Shown here: positions 1 through 10,888 of the stretch, in pieces | Numbering within the stretch: the first letter of the stretch is position 1 | Layout of the letters: each line of letters begins with the position of its first letter | DNA from: Agromyces sp. 3263 | GTDB lineage: Bacteria; Actinomycetota; Actinomycetes; Actinomycetales; Microbacteriaceae | Length of the DNA stretch: 64,000 nt | Direction: 5' to 3' | Assembly (NCBI RefSeq): GCF_031456545.1 | Contig: NZ_JAVDUV010000001.1 | Location: 1 to 64,000 of the forward strand | The notes under the pieces: generated by a model | Seen by the model: only the letters and a program-made list of their open reading frames with translations | Told to the model about the DNA's origin: nothing | Database searches by the model: none | Program-made: the position numbers and the translations under genes

Positions 1-270
1 ATCCATACCCCACCCCAAAGGGCAGAGCTGGGGTTCAATAAATTGGCATTGAACATAGTGCACGCTGTTGAGTTCTCAAGAAACGGACGCACCCGGTTCG
101 GCACCCGTCGGGCGCCTCATCCGAGGCTTGTTTCGTTGTTTCCATCCGGTCATCCCGAGGGACGCATCCGAATGCTTCAAGCGAGTCGGAGAATTGCTTC
201 TTCGTGGCTTGGAATCGTTCCGCTTGAGGCCGATGAGCTCTTCCGCTCTTTCGCACCTTTGGGGCAACGA
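1..270 (-). other. rRNA operon leader (upstream of an off-edge 16S gene)
   Basis: This stretch holds no believable gene. On the minus strand, around 64-92, it carries TTGAGAACTCAACAGCGTG, the element found in the leader and 16S-23S spacer of actinobacterial rRNA operons, where it takes part in antitermination or RNase III processing. An inverted repeat TTCAAT/ATTGAA follows at 34-53 and CCCC/GGGG arms at 14-34. With the promoter at 277-305 this indicates that a 16S rRNA gene begins just beyond base 1, transcribed leftward. No rRNA mature sequence is inside the window. Confidence 0.75.
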
Positions 271-305
271 GTGATTACATTACGTGGATCCCGGGGGTCG
301 TGCAA
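270..305 (-). promoter_or_regulatory. rRNA operon promoter
   Basis: The minus strand shows -35 TTGCAC (305-300), a spacer of exactly 17 bp (299-283) and -10 TAATGT (282-277), among the best sigma-A-type matches in the window. Transcription would start near 270 and run into the rRNA leader. The position between tyrS and a presumed 16S gene fits an rrn promoter. Confidence 0.7.
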
Positions 306-363
306 CTCAGCGCTGCATCCCGGGCGTGTCGCGCGGAACGACGGTGAAACGACCGGCACGACG

Positions 364-404
364 AAGGGCTCCGGACGCCCGCTGGAGCGGACGACCGAAG
401 CCCT
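364..404 (-). terminator. tyrS terminator-like hairpin
   Basis: Imperfect inverted repeat with arms AGGGCTTCGG and CCGGAGCCCT (one mismatch) and a smaller inner stem, starting 18 bp after the tyrS stop codon. There is no clear U-tract, as is common in high-GC actinobacteria. It would insulate tyrS from the rRNA promoter. Confidence 0.45.
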
Positions 405-422
405 CGGATCGGAGATCTGAAC

Positions 423-1724
423 CTACTCGACGAAGATGCCCGCAAGCGTCTTCTTGCCGCGACGGAGCACGGCCATGCCCCCGCGCGGCACACGTCCCTC
501 GAGGGTCGCCGTCTCGTCGTCGACCCGCACGTTGTCGAGCGAGACGCCGCCCTGGGTGATGGCGCGCCGGCCCTCGCTCTGGCTCGTCACGAGCCCGGTG
601 TCCGCGAGGAGCTGCGCGATCGAGGCATCGGGTGACGTGGTCGTATTCGGGAGCTCGCGCAGCGCCGACTCGAGCGTCTCGGGATCGAGCGCCCCGAGGT
701 CGCCCTGTCCGAACAGCGCCTGGGACGCGGCGACGACGGCGGCCGTGGCATCCGCACCGTGCACGAGCGTCGTCACCTCGGTCGCGAGCACGCGCTGGGC
801 CTCGCGTCTGAACGGCTCGCGTTCCACGAGGTCCGCCAGCTCATCGATCCGTGCCCTGCTGAGGAACGTGAACACCTTCAGCCGGCCGATGACGTCGGCA
901 TCGTCGGTGTTGAGCCAGAACTGGTAGAAGCGGTAGGGGCTGCACATGGCGGCATCCAGCCAGATGGCATTGCCCTCGCTCTTGCCGAACTTGGTCCCGT
1001 CGGAGTTCGTGATGAGCGGCGTGCCGATGGCGTGCACGCTGCGACCCTCCACCCGATGGATGAGGTCGGTGCCGCTCGTGAGGTTGCCCCACTGGTCGCT
1101 GCCGCCCGTCTGCAGGACGCAGTCGTACTGCCGGTACAGCTCGAGGTAGTCGAAGCCCTGCAGGATCTGGTAGCTGAACTCGGTGTAGCTGATGCCGGCG
1201 TCGGAGTTGAGGCGCGACGCCACCGCATCCTTCTTGAGCATCGTGCCCACGCGGTAGTGCTTGCCGATGTCGCGGAGGAAGTCGATGGCACTGAGGCCCT
1301 CGGTCCAGTCGAGGTTGTTCACCAGGCGCACGGCGCTCGGGCCCTCGGCGGAGAGGAAGCGGCTCACCTGCGCGCGCAGGTTGCCGACCCACTCGGCCAC
1401 GGTCTCCTTGGTGTTGAGGGTGCGCTCGGCCGTGGGTCTCGGATCGCCGATCAGGCCGGTGGAGCCCCCGACGAGCCCGAGTGGCCTGTGTCCGGCGAGT
1501 TGCAGACGCCGCATCGTCAGCAGTTGCACGAGATTGCCGAGGTGGAGGCTCGGGGCGGTCGGGTCGAATCCGCAGTAGTAGGTGATGGGCTCGCCTGCGA
1601 GCAGCTCCTTCAGCGCGGCCCGGTCGGTGGACACGTGGACGAGCCCGCGCCAGACGAGCTCCTCCCAGACATCCTCGAAGGAGTCGTCGTTCTGCTGGGT
1701 TGCGAGGATCACGGGGTCTGACAC
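423..1724 (-). CDS. tyrS: tyrosine-tRNA ligase
   Basis: Cytoplasmic class I aminoacyl-tRNA synthetase that charges tRNA-Tyr. The 433-residue protein has the normal bacterial TyrRS length. It shows the HIGH-type motif as HLGN near residue 60, the KMSKS-type loop as KFGKS near residue 245, and a C-terminal S4 RNA-binding domain (GRRAITQGGV). The chosen start is GTG at 1724, because a -10-like TAGCCT (1737-1732) lies 7 nt upstream, suggesting a leaderless mRNA. Its place after the arg genes and before an rRNA operon is usual in actinobacteria. No Tyr T-box or attenuator is visible. Confidence 0.95.
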   Translation of the reverse strand: MSDPVILATQQNDDSFEDVWEELVWRGLVHVSTDRAALKELLAGEPITYYCGFDPTAPSLHLGNLVQLLTMRRLQLAGHRPLGLVGGSTGLIGDPRPTAERTLNTKETVAEWVGNLRAQVSRFLSAEGPSAVRLVNNLDWTEGLSAIDFLRDIGKHYRVGTMLKKDAVASRLNSDAGISYTEFSYQILQGFDYLELYRQYDCVLQTGGSDQWGNLTSGTDLIHRVEGRSVHAIGTPLITNSDGTKFGKSEGNAIWLDAAMCSPYRFYQFWLNTDDADVIGRLKVFTFLSRARIDELADLVEREPFRREAQRVLATEVTTLVHGADATAAVVAASQALFGQGDLGALDPETLESALRELPNTTTSPDASIAQLLADTGLVTSQSEGRRAITQGGVSLDNVRVDDETATLEGRVPRGGMAVLRRGKKTLAGIFVE

Positions 1725-1774
1725 GCCAGCAAGGCTACCAGCGCGGCGCGCAGCAACGACTTCATGCCGCAGAC

Positions 1775-1854
1775 TTGATCGAAGAGAATCAAATCTGTAG
1801 CATTGATCTCAAGGGATTCAGCCTGCAGGCTTGATCCGAATCAGCGTGAGGAGG
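1775..1854 (+). promoter_or_regulatory. Promoter with three 28-bp-spaced TTGATC repeats and strong RBS
   Basis: TTGATC occurs at 1775, 1803 and 1831, exactly 28 bp apart, each followed by GAATCA or GATTCA (1786, 1815, 1838). The first copy can act as -35 with TAGCAT (1798-1803) as -10 at a 17-bp spacing, so start would be near 1810 and copies 2 and 3 would sit over and just downstream of it. An AGGAGG ribosome site at 1849-1854 lies 7 nt before the ATG. The layout suggests an operator array, perhaps autoregulation by the HTH-ending protein encoded next; that is an inference. Confidence 0.55.
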
Positions 1855-1861
1855 TGCATCC

Positions 1862-2482
1862 ATGTTCGTCATCACCGCCGACCAGGTCGCGAGTCGTCGC
1901 GAGCGCGACCGTGCCGGCGGGCTCGTCGAGGAGCTCGCGCAACGGCACGGCGACGAACTGGTGTTCCCGCCCGACCAGACGGCAGGCGACGAGATCCAGC
2001 TCGTCACCCGATCGGCGTCGACCGCGCTCGCGATCGTGCTCGACGTGACCCGCACCGGGAGGTGGAGCGTCGGCATCGGCGTCGGCGACATCCGGCTGCC
2101 GCTTCCGGATGCCGCACGCAAGGCCACCGGCACCGCCTTCATCTCCGCGCGCGAGGCCGTGGTCGCTGCGAAGCGCGCCGAGGGTCGCTTCGCACTGCGG
2201 GCGGCCGGCGACCCCACGCGGCCCGCCGCCGACGTGGAGGCGCTCGTGCGACTGCTCGTGCTCCTCAGGGAGCGACGGACCGACCTCGGCTGGGAGGTCG
2301 TGGACCTCATGTTCGCAGGGCACCGCCAGAAGGAGGCGGCCGCCCTCCTCGCCGTGACTCCGGCCGCCGTCAGCGCCCGACTGAAGGCCGCGATGTGGCG
2401 CGCCGAGGAGGACGCGCGCCCGGGCCTGGAACGACTGCTCGCCGAGCTCGACGCGGAATCCGAACGCGCCGCGGCGACGTGA
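1862..2482 (+). CDS. SatD-family-like protein with C-terminal helix-turn-helix
   Basis: A 206-residue soluble protein. Its beginning (MFVITADQVASRR) and overall layout resemble the SatD family (PF16264), named from a streptococcal acid-tolerance operon; the biochemical role is not established. The last 60 residues look like a sigma-70 region 4 or LuxR-type helix-turn-helix (RQKEAAALLAVTPAAVSARL), so DNA binding is plausible. The start is fixed by a strong AGGAGG. It diverges from tyrS and lies 73 bp upstream of a membrane protein with which it probably forms an operon. The triple repeat in front could be its own operator. Confidence 0.6.
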   Translation: MFVITADQVASRRERDRAGGLVEELAQRHGDELVFPPDQTAGDEIQLVTRSASTALAIVLDVTRTGRWSVGIGVGDIRLPLPDAARKATGTAFISAREAVVAAKRAEGRFALRAAGDPTRPAADVEALVRLLVLLRERRTDLGWEVVDLMFAGHRQKEAAALLAVTPAAVSARLKAAMWRAEEDARPGLERLLAELDAESERAAAT

Positions 2483-2555
2483 CCCCGCGGTGGGGGCGGC
2501 CCTCGTTACACTGCTCGAAGCCACGGCCGTCCGGTCGCTGCGCGGAAGGAGCACC

Positions 2556-3158
2556 GTGAACCTCGTCGTCGTCGCCGATGCCATCGCCTGGTCGGCGCTG
2601 CTGCTCTCGCTGACGGCCGCGGCCGCGCTCTCGGTGCTCGCGTTCCTGAAGCCGAGGTCGGTCTGGTTCTGGTTCGCGACGGTGACGCTCGGCATCGCGC
2701 TCATGGCCGCCGCGTCCATCTCCGCGCCGGCCGAGTTCGGCTTCGCACCGCTCATCACCGTGCTGGGCTTCACCGTGGCGATCTTCGGCGGGAGCCCGGC
2801 GGCCGCGACCGCGTTGAACCTCGCGATGGGAGCCAGCGCACCTCCCGGCCTCCACGGCGGCATCATCGTGGCCGAACGACCCACCGCCGAGGAGCAGCGC
2901 CAGGGAGTCGTCGCCGGTGGGCGCCGGGAGGTCCTCCGGGGCGGCCTCACCATCGGCGTGCTCGAGCGCGTCGCGACGGCGGGCTCCATTATCGCGGGCT
3001 TTCCCGAGGGACTGGCGATCGTGGTCGCCGTGAAGGGCGTCGGCCGGTTCACCGAACTCGAAGCGCCCGAGGCGCGCGAGCGGTTCATCATCGGCACCTT
3101 CGCGAGCCTGATCTGGGCCTGCGCGGCCGCGCTCGTCGTGCACCTCGCCGTCCACTGA
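2556..3158 (+). CDS. membrane protein, partner of the SatD-like gene
   Basis: About 200 residues with an N-terminal pair of hydrophobic helices, a central helix and a C-terminal helix. The second half has a motif-rich stretch (VLERVATAGSIIAGFPEG ... GRFTELE ... ERFIIGTFASLIWA) that I recall from membrane proteins found beside SatD-family genes; no function is known to me. I chose GTG at 2556 because GGAAGGAG lies 5 nt upstream; the longer reading from 2490 lacks a ribosome site. It ends 11 bp from the convergent glycosylase gene, with no obvious terminator between. Confidence 0.6.
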   Translation: MNLVVVADAIAWSALLLSLTAAAALSVLAFLKPRSVWFWFATVTLGIALMAAASISAPAEFGFAPLITVLGFTVAIFGGSPAAATALNLAMGASAPPGLHGGIIVAERPTAEEQRQGVVAGGRREVLRGGLTIGVLERVATAGSIIAGFPEGLAIVVAVKGVGRFTELEAPEARERFIIGTFASLIWACAAALVVHLAVH

Positions 3159-3169
3159 GCTCGCCCGTG

Positions 3170-3790
3170 TCAGTCGTGCGACTTCGCATGACGCCGGTAC
3201 GGCGAGACTCCGGGCTCACCCGGGATCCAGAACCGCCACGGGAACGCCGCTCCCCCGCCCGCACCGCTCACGCCGGTGCGCGGGCCCGACGCGAACGGCT
3301 CGGGCACCACGGGAACCTCCAGCGCGAACGGCGGCGCCAGCAGGTCCGCGCCGCTCGCTGCCAGCGGCACGCCGAGCGCGACGGCGAGACGGGCGGGGCC
3401 TCGAGCCAGGTCGCGGTCGGATGCACCGGGCCGACGACTCCGCGCGAGCTCGAGCCCCCCGACGATGGTGCCACCGCGCAGGAGCACCGCCGACGACATG
3501 CCCGGAACACCCGCCACGACGTTGAGGCACGTGTGCATGCCGTACGTGAAGTAGGCGTACAGGTGCGCGGCCTCCCCGAACATGACCGCGTTCCTGCGCG
3601 TCATGCCCCGGAACGCATGCGAGCCCGGATCCTCGCCGACGCCGCGGTACGCCTCCACCTCGGCGATGCGCAGGGCCACCGGTCCATCCTCGGCGTCGTG
3701 GGTCAGCACGGCACCGAGGAGCAGCGGCGCGAGCTCGACGGAGTCGCGCGCGAAGAACGCACGCGACGCCGTGACGAGCCGCTCCGTCAT
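3170..3790 (-). CDS. mpg: 3-methyladenine DNA glycosylase (AAG/MPG family)
   Basis: Base-excision repair enzyme that removes alkylated purines. The 206-residue protein has the family length and signature: RIAEVEAYRG with the catalytic Glu region, HAFRGMTRRN, and FTYGMHTCLNVV. The ATG at 3790 lies 7 bp after the argH stop codon, so it is probably translated from the tail of the arg transcript. The ribosome site is weak (GACCGACGG), which fits translational coupling. An upstream reading into argH is possible but adds no family-like sequence. Confidence 0.88.
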   Translation of the reverse strand: MTERLVTASRAFFARDSVELAPLLLGAVLTHDAEDGPVALRIAEVEAYRGVGEDPGSHAFRGMTRRNAVMFGEAAHLYAYFTYGMHTCLNVVAGVPGMSSAVLLRGGTIVGGLELARSRRPGASDRDLARGPARLAVALGVPLAASGADLLAPPFALEVPVVPEPFASGPRTGVSGAGGGAAFPWRFWIPGEPGVSPYRRHAKSHD

Positions 3791-3797
3791 CCGTCGG

Positions 3798-6220
<2,423 letters not shown>

Positions 6221-7432
6221 TCAGTGGCGCGCCGAGGTGACGGCGTCGAGCGCGCGGGAGAACTTGTCGGCGAACTCGTCGACCTCCGCGTCGCCGATGA
6301 TCAGGGGTGGGGCCATCCGGATGGTGGAGTCGTTCGCCGCGTTGACGATGAGGCCCGCTCGCATGGCCTCGGCGGTGAGCCTCGTGGCGACCGGCTCCGT
6401 GAGCGCGATGCCGATGAGGAGGCCCCGGCCACGGGTCCCGGCGATGAGCGGGGAGCCGAGCGACGCGATGCGCTCGTCGATCTGCCGGCCGCGCAGGGCC
6501 GCATTCTCGACGAGGCCGGCCCGCTCGATCTCGCCGAGGACGGCGTTCGAGACCGCGGTCGCGAGCGGGTTGCCGCCGAACGTCGAGCCGTGCTGCCCCT
6601 TGGAGTACAGCGACGACGCGTGGCCGAAGGTGACGAGGCCGCCGATCGGGAACCCGCCGCCGATGCCCTTCGCGACGGTGATCGCGTCGGGCGTGATGCC
6701 GGCGTGCTGGAACGCGAACCACTCGCCGGTACGGCCGGCGCCGGTCTGGATCTCGTCGACGATGAGCAGCGCGCCGTGTCGGTGCGTCAACTCGCGGGCG
6801 GCCACGAGGAATCCATCGGGCAGCTCGACGACGCCGGCCTCACCCTGGATGGGTTCGACGAAGAGCGCGGCGACCCCGTCGTCGAGCGACGTCTCGAGCG
6901 CCTCGATCGTGGCCGGGAGGTGCTCGACCCCGCCGGGCAGCGGCTCGAAGGCCTCGCGCATGTGCGCCTTGCCGGTGAGCGCGAGCGAGCCCATGGTGCG
7001 TCCGTGGAAGCCGTCGACGAGCGCCAGCACGCGGCTGCGGGCGCCGCCCGAGTTGTTCAGGCGCGCCAGCTTGAACGCGGCCTCGTTCGCCTCGGCGCCG
7101 GAGTTGCCGAACCAGGCGCGCCCCTGGTCGCCCGTGCCCGCCAGGCGGGTGATGCGCTCGGCGAGCTCGAGCGCGGGCTCCGTCGTGAAGTAGTTGGACA
7201 CGTGCGCGAGGCGGGCCGCCTGCGTCGAGACGGCCTCGACGAACACGGGGTGCGCATGCCCGAGCGAGTTCACCGCGATGCCCGCGAGGAAGTCGAGGTA
7301 CTCGTGCCCCGCGTCGTCCCACACCCGCGCACCACGGCCGTGATCGAGCTTCGCGAGCGGCATCCCGATCGAGCGCATCACGCGTCGGTCGAAGCGGCCC
7401 TGCCACTCGTTGAGGTCGTCGAGGGCCGTCAT
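6221..7432 (-). CDS. argD: acetylornithine aminotransferase
   Basis: PLP enzyme converting N-acetylglutamate semialdehyde to N-acetylornithine; it may also serve lysine synthesis as succinyl-DAP aminotransferase. 403 residues, class III aminotransferase fold, with the PLP lysine in [10 protein letters not shown] near residue 254, [12 protein letters not shown] before it, and [10 protein letters not shown] after. The ATG at 7432 overlaps the argB stop in an ATGA junction, which fixes the start and implies translational coupling. Confidence 0.96.
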   Translation of the reverse strand: MTALDDLNEWQGRFDRRVMRSIGMPLAKLDHGRGARVWDDAGHEYLDFLAGIAVNSLGHAHPVFVEAVSTQAARLAHVSNYFTTEPALELAERITRLAGTGDQGRAWFGNSGAEANEAAFKLARLNNSGGARSRVLALVDGFHGRTMGSLALTGKAHMREAFEPLPGGVEHLPATIEALETSLDDGVAALFVEPIQGEAGVVELPDGFLVAARELTHRHGALLIVDEIQTGAGRTGEWFAFQHAGITPDAITVAKGIGGGFPIGGLVTFGHASSLYSKGQHGSTFGGNPLATAVSNAVLGEIERAGLVENAALRGRQIDERIASLGSPLIAGTRGRGLLIGIALTEPVATRLTAEAMRAGLIVNAANDSTIRMAPPLIIGDAEVDEFADKFSRALDAVTSARH

Positions 7433-8361
7433 GCGGGAACCACCTCCGTGCCGATGCCCGACTGGGTGAACACCTCGAGCAGGATCGAGTGCGGGATGCG
7501 CCCGTCGATGATCGCCGCCTTGGCGACGCCGCCCTCGACGGCTTCGAGGCACGCTGCCATCTTCGGGATCATCCCCGATTCGAGCTTCGGCAACAGGGCC
7601 GTGAGCTCGGGCACGTCGATCACCGACACGAGGGAGTCGCGATTGGGCCAGTCTCGGTAGAGGCCCGCGACATCGGTGAGGATCACGAGCTTGGCCGCAC
7701 CGAGCGCGACCGCGAGGGATGCGGCCGCCGAGTCGGCGTTCACGTTGAGCGACTGTCCGGGCGTGGCGCCGTCGGGCGCGATCGAGGAGACGACCGGGAT
7801 GCGGCCCGCGTCGAGCTGCGCGTGCACCGCGGCCGGATCGACGGCGACCACGTCGCCGACGAGTCCCAGGTCCACCTCGACCCCGTCGACCACGGCGCCC
7901 CGGCGACGACCCGTGAACAACCCGGCATCCTCGCCCGACAGCCCCGCAGCCAGCGGGCCGTGCTCGTTGATGAGCGACACCAGCTCGCGATTGACCTGAC
8001 CCGACAGCACCATGCGCACGACGTCCATCGTCTCGGGCGTCGTGACCCGGTAGCCGCCGCGGAACTCGCTCTCGATGCCGAGCCGACCGAGCATCGCCGA
8101 GATCTGGGGTCCGCCGCCGTGCACCACGACGGGCTTGATGCCGGCGTAGCGCAGGTAGACCATGTCCTCGGCGAACGCGCGCTGGAGCTCTGGGCTCACC
8201 ATCGCGTTGCCGCCGAACTTCACCACGATCGTCTCGCCGTGGAAGCGCTTCAGCCACGGCAGCGAGTCGATGAGCACCTGCGCCTTGTCGCCCGCCGTCG
8301 CCGTCCAGGCCGCGTCGCCCGCGGCATCCGCCTCGGTCGTCGTCGCGTTCTCGTCGCCCAT
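7429..8361 (-). CDS. argB: acetylglutamate kinase
   Basis: Phosphorylates N-acetylglutamate, usually the arginine-inhibited step. 310 residues, amino-acid kinase fold: VVKFGGNAM at the nucleotide site, VVHGGGPQI for substrate, and [12 protein letters not shown] with [11 protein letters not shown]. An N-terminal extension of about 25 residues (acidic, then [14 protein letters not shown]) precedes the kinase core; such an N-terminal helix is characteristic of arginine-sensitive hexameric kinases. It starts 2 bp after the argJ stop and overlaps argD by 4 bp. Confidence 0.96.
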   Translation of the reverse strand: MGDENATTTEADAAGDAAWTATAGDKAQVLIDSLPWLKRFHGETIVVKFGGNAMVSPELQRAFAEDMVYLRYAGIKPVVVHGGGPQISAMLGRLGIESEFRGGYRVTTPETMDVVRMVLSGQVNRELVSLINEHGPLAAGLSGEDAGLFTGRRRGAVVDGVEVDLGLVGDVVAVDPAAVHAQLDAGRIPVVSSIAPDGATPGQSLNVNADSAAASLAVALGAAKLVILTDVAGLYRDWPNRDSLVSVIDVPELTALLPKLESGMIPKMAACLEAVEGGVAKAAIIDGRIPHSILLEVFTQSGIGTEVVPA

Positions 8362-8363
8362 GC

Positions 8364-9515
8364 TCAGCTCGCGTAGGCGCTGTTCTCATGCACGTAGTCG
8401 TGCGTGAGGTCGTTGGTGAGGATGGTGGCGGATGCCTCGCCGGCGTGCAGCTCGATGAGCACGTGCGTGGCACGCGGCGTGAGGTCGACCTGCTCGCGCG
8501 GCGCGTCGGGCCGACCCGCGTGGCACACCCGGACGCCGTTCATGGACACGTCGACGAGGTAGGGGTCGAACGGCGCCTTCGTCGTGCCGATCGCCGCGAG
8601 CACCCGCCCCCAGTTGGGATCGTTGCCGAAGATCGCCGCCTTGAAGAGGTTGTTCCGGGCCACCGACCGGCCCACCTCGACGGCGTCGTCCTCGGAGACC
8701 GCCCCGCGCACCTCGATGGCGATGTCGTGGCTGGCTCCCTCTGCGTCTTCCTGCAGCTGCTGCGCGAGCGAGCGGCACGCGTCGGTCACGGCTGCCGCGA
8801 ACGCGGTCGGGTCGGGCACGACGCCCGACGCGCCCGAGGCGAGGAGCGTCACCTGGTCGTTCGTGGACATGCAGCCGTCGGAGTCCAGCCGGTCGAAGGT
8901 CACCCGGGTGGCGGCACGCAGCGCGGTGTCGAGCGCGGCGGCCGCGACGTCGGCGTCGGTCGTCAGGACCACGAGCATCGTGGCGAGGCCCGGCGCGAGC
9001 ATGCCCGCGCCCTTCGCGATGCCGCCGACGCGCCATCCGTCGCCCTCGACCACCACGGTCTTCGGGCGCGTGTCGGTCGTCATGATGGCGCGCGCGGCGT
9101 CGGCGCCGCCGTCGGTCGAGAGCCGGTTGGCGGCCGACAGCACGCCCTCCTCCACGACCTCGCCGTCGAGCTGCTCGCCGATGAGACCCGTGGAGCACAC
9201 CAGCACGTCGCCGGAGGAGACGCGGAGGGCGCCGGCGGCGGCCTCGGCGGTGCCGTGGGTCACCTGGAATCCCTCGGCACCGGTGAAGCAGTTCGCCCCG
9301 CCCGAGTTGAGCACGATCGCGGCCACCCGTCCGTCGGCGATGGCCTGCTCCGACCACAGGATCGGATTCGCCTTCGCGCGGTTCGACGTGAACACCGCCG
9401 CCGCTGCGTTCGACGGCCCGCGGTTCACGATCAGCGCGAGGTCGAGCGCTCCCGAGCGCTTGATGCCGGCCGCGACACCCGCCGCCTCGAATCCCTCGGG
9501 GGCGGTGACGGTCAC
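8364..9515 (-). CDS. argJ: bifunctional ornithine acetyltransferase / N-acetylglutamate synthase
   Basis: Recycles the acetyl group from N-acetylornithine to glutamate. 383 residues; the precursor self-cleaves before the threonine of [14 protein letters not shown] (about residue 183) into alpha and beta chains. The GTG start at 9515 overlaps the argC stop codon as GTGA. Whether it also uses acetyl-CoA (bifunctional) cannot be read from sequence alone. No separate argA or argE is visible here, as expected for a cyclic pathway. Confidence 0.95.
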   Translation of the reverse strand: MTVTAPEGFEAAGVAAGIKRSGALDLALIVNRGPSNAAAAVFTSNRAKANPILWSEQAIADGRVAAIVLNSGGANCFTGAEGFQVTHGTAEAAAGALRVSSGDVLVCSTGLIGEQLDGEVVEEGVLSAANRLSTDGGADAARAIMTTDTRPKTVVVEGDGWRVGGIAKGAGMLAPGLATMLVVLTTDADVAAAALDTALRAATRVTFDRLDSDGCMSTNDQVTLLASGASGVVPDPTAFAAAVTDACRSLAQQLQEDAEGASHDIAIEVRGAVSEDDAVEVGRSVARNNLFKAAIFGNDPNWGRVLAAIGTTKAPFDPYLVDVSMNGVRVCHAGRPDAPREQVDLTPRATHVLIELHAGEASATILTNDLTHDYVHENSAYAS

Positions 9516-10555
9516 GGGGCGACTCCGTTCACGGGAAGGCCGGTGGACTCGGCGAGCCCCAGCGCGATGTTCGCCGACTGGATCGCGGCACCGGCGGTGC
9601 CCTTCACGAGGTTGTCGACGGCGGTCACGACGACGACGCGGCCTGCCGCCTCGTCGACGGCGAGCCCCATGAGCGCCGTGTTCGCGCCGAGCACGTCGGC
9701 GGTGCGCGGGAATTGGCCGGGCGGCAGGAGCTGCACGAAGCGCTCCCCTGCGTAGGCGTCCTCCCACGCCGCGCGGACGGCCGAGGCATCCGTGCCCGGG
9801 ACGATGCGGGCGGTCGACGTCGCCAGGATGCCGCGCGACATCGGCACGAGCACCGGCGTGAACGAGATGGTCGGAGATGCAGCACCCGCCCAGCGCAGCG
9901 ACTGCGAGATCTCGGGGATGTGGCGGTGGCCGCCGCCCACCGCGTAGGGGTTCGCCGAGCCGAGGAGCTCGCTGCCCAGCAGGTGCGCCTTGAGGCTCTT
10001 GCCGGCACCGGACGGGCCCACGGCGAGCACGGCGACGAGGTCCCGGTCCTCGATGACGCCCGCACGGATGCCGGGGGCGAGCGACAGGGCGACGGTCGAC
10101 GCATTGCACCCTGGGGCTGCGATGCGGCGGGCACCCGTGAGCCGGTCGCGCTGGGTGCCGGTCAGCCGGGGCAGCTCGGGCACGCCATAGGCCCACGCGC
10201 CGTGGTGCGCGCCGCCGTAGAACGCTGCCCAGTCGGCGGACGACTCGAGGCGGTGGTCGGCGCCGCAGTCGATGACGAGCGTCTCGGGCGACAACTGTGC
10301 CGCGACCGCTCCGGATGCTCCGTGCGGAAGCGCGAGGAAGACGACGTCGTGGCCGGCGAGCGTCTCGGCGTTCGTCTCCTGCAACGTGAGGTGCGTGTAG
10401 GTGCGAAGGTGCGGCTGCACGGCAACGAGCGGCTGGCCCGCATTGGCGTGCCCCGTGACGGTGCGCACCTCGAAGTCGGGATGGTCGGCGAGGAGGCGCA
10501 GGATCTCCCCTCCGGCATAGCCGGACGCGCCGGAAACGGCGACGGAGTACGTCAT
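9512..10555 (-). CDS. argC: N-acetyl-gamma-glutamyl-phosphate reductase
   Basis: NADPH-dependent reduction in arginine synthesis. About 347 residues: Rossmann motif GASGYAGGE at the N-terminus and the catalytic cysteine in APGCNAST near residue 145. I chose ATG at 10555, preceded by AAGGTGG; a GTG three codons upstream would bury the ribosome site. It is the first enzyme gene of the operon and follows the Arg-rich leader ORF by 63 bp. Confidence 0.95.
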   Translation of the reverse strand: MTYSVAVSGASGYAGGEILRLLADHPDFEVRTVTGHANAGQPLVAVQPHLRTYTHLTLQETNAETLAGHDVVFLALPHGASGAVAAQLSPETLVIDCGADHRLESSADWAAFYGGAHHGAWAYGVPELPRLTGTQRDRLTGARRIAAPGCNASTVALSLAPGIRAGVIEDRDLVAVLAVGPSGAGKSLKAHLLGSELLGSANPYAVGGGHRHIPEISQSLRWAGAASPTISFTPVLVPMSRGILATSTARIVPGTDASAVRAAWEDAYAGERFVQLLPPGQFPRTADVLGANTALMGLAVDEAAGRVVVVTAVDNLVKGTAGAAIQSANIALGLAESTGLPVNGVAP

Positions 10556-10572
10556 GGATTCCACCTTAGGGT

Positions 10573-10633
10573 CTGTGCGGTCGGGGCGAGGGCCGGGCGA
10601 CGCCCCGCGACAGGCCGACTAGGCCGCGACAGG
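10573..10633 (-). promoter_or_regulatory. Candidate arg attenuator hairpin between leader peptide and argC
   Basis: After the leader stop codon the minus strand can fold CGGGGCG (10607-10601) with CGCCCCG (10588-10582) around a 12-nt loop. The stem can extend outward by CTGTCG with CGcACAG (10580-10573) across bulges. It ends a few nt before the argC ribosome site AAGGTGG. The 10-mer CCTGTCGCGG occurs twice, overlapping the last leader codons (10633-10624) and just after the stop (10614-10605), so alternative pairings are conceivable. There is no U-tract, so control could be at translation or by Rho. Confidence 0.45.
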
Positions 10634-10726
10634 GGTCGCCGAGATTCGGCGCTCGCCACGACGTCGGTTGCGCACGACCGGGACACGCGAGACGCGTGCG
10701 GCGGTGGCGAACCGGGTGGCGGACAT
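10619..10726 (-). CDS. arginine-rich leader peptide of the arg operon (candidate)
   Basis: A 35-codon ORF directly upstream of argC. Nine of 35 residues are arginine (codons 5, 11, 14, 19, 21, 22, 23, 26, 27), with the cluster RNRRRGERR at codons 19-27 using CGA and CGT, codons otherwise less used here. The ATG lies 7 nt after a -10 box, so the mRNA should be leaderless and begin with this ORF. A cis-acting sensor of charged tRNA-Arg is the simplest reading, by analogy with Trp, Leu and Ilv leaders of actinobacteria. It might instead be a fortuitous ORF in high-GC DNA. Confidence 0.6.
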   Translation of the reverse strand: MSATRFATAARVSRVPVVRNRRRGERRISATPVAA

Positions 10727-10733
10727 GTGAGCG

Positions 10734-10763
10734 ACCCTATCGTGCGACGGCAGGGGCGCGCAA
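10734..10763 (-). promoter_or_regulatory. arg operon promoter
   Basis: -35 TTGCGC (10763-10758), 18-bp spacer, -10 TAGGGT (10739-10734). The first base of the leader-peptide ATG is 8 nt downstream of the -10 box, at the expected transcription start. I see no convincing ArgR-type palindrome around it. Confidence 0.55.
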
Positions 10764-10792
10764 AACGCGCGGTGGAGTGACGCACGCGGCTC

Positions 10793-10837
10793 TTTACACG
10801 GCCGACCGGCGCCTGCTACGTTCCGGAAAGCGCTTTC
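10793..10837 (+). promoter_or_regulatory. pectate lyase promoter with LacI-family operator
   Basis: -35 TTTACA (10793-10798), 18-bp spacer, -10 TACGTT (10817-10822). Immediately after it lies GAAAGCGCTTTC (10826-10837), a perfect 12-bp palindrome of the type bound by LacI-family sugar repressors, covering the expected transcription start. This predicts repression relieved by a pectin breakdown sugar. A 7-bp hairpin GACGGAC/GTCCGTC follows in the 5' leader (10840-10859). No LacI gene is nearby, so the regulator acts in trans. Confidence 0.65.
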
Positions 10838-10888
10838 TCGACGGACGACGGCGTCCGTCGGCGCGGGACCGAAGGAGCTCCCCCGACC

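Noticed and set aside
405..425. A second rRNA promoter with TAGGTT overlapping the tyrS stop
   Set aside because: There is no -35 at acceptable spacing and the tyrS terminator hairpin lies directly downstream.
10555..10564. An earlier GTG start for argC
   Set aside because: It would place the AAGGTGG ribosome site inside the coding sequence and adds no conserved residues.
10716..10888. A transposon or integrase scar beside the pectate lyase
   Set aside because: No terminal inverted repeats, target duplications or transposase remnants; the sequence is explained by two promoters, an operator and a leader ORF.
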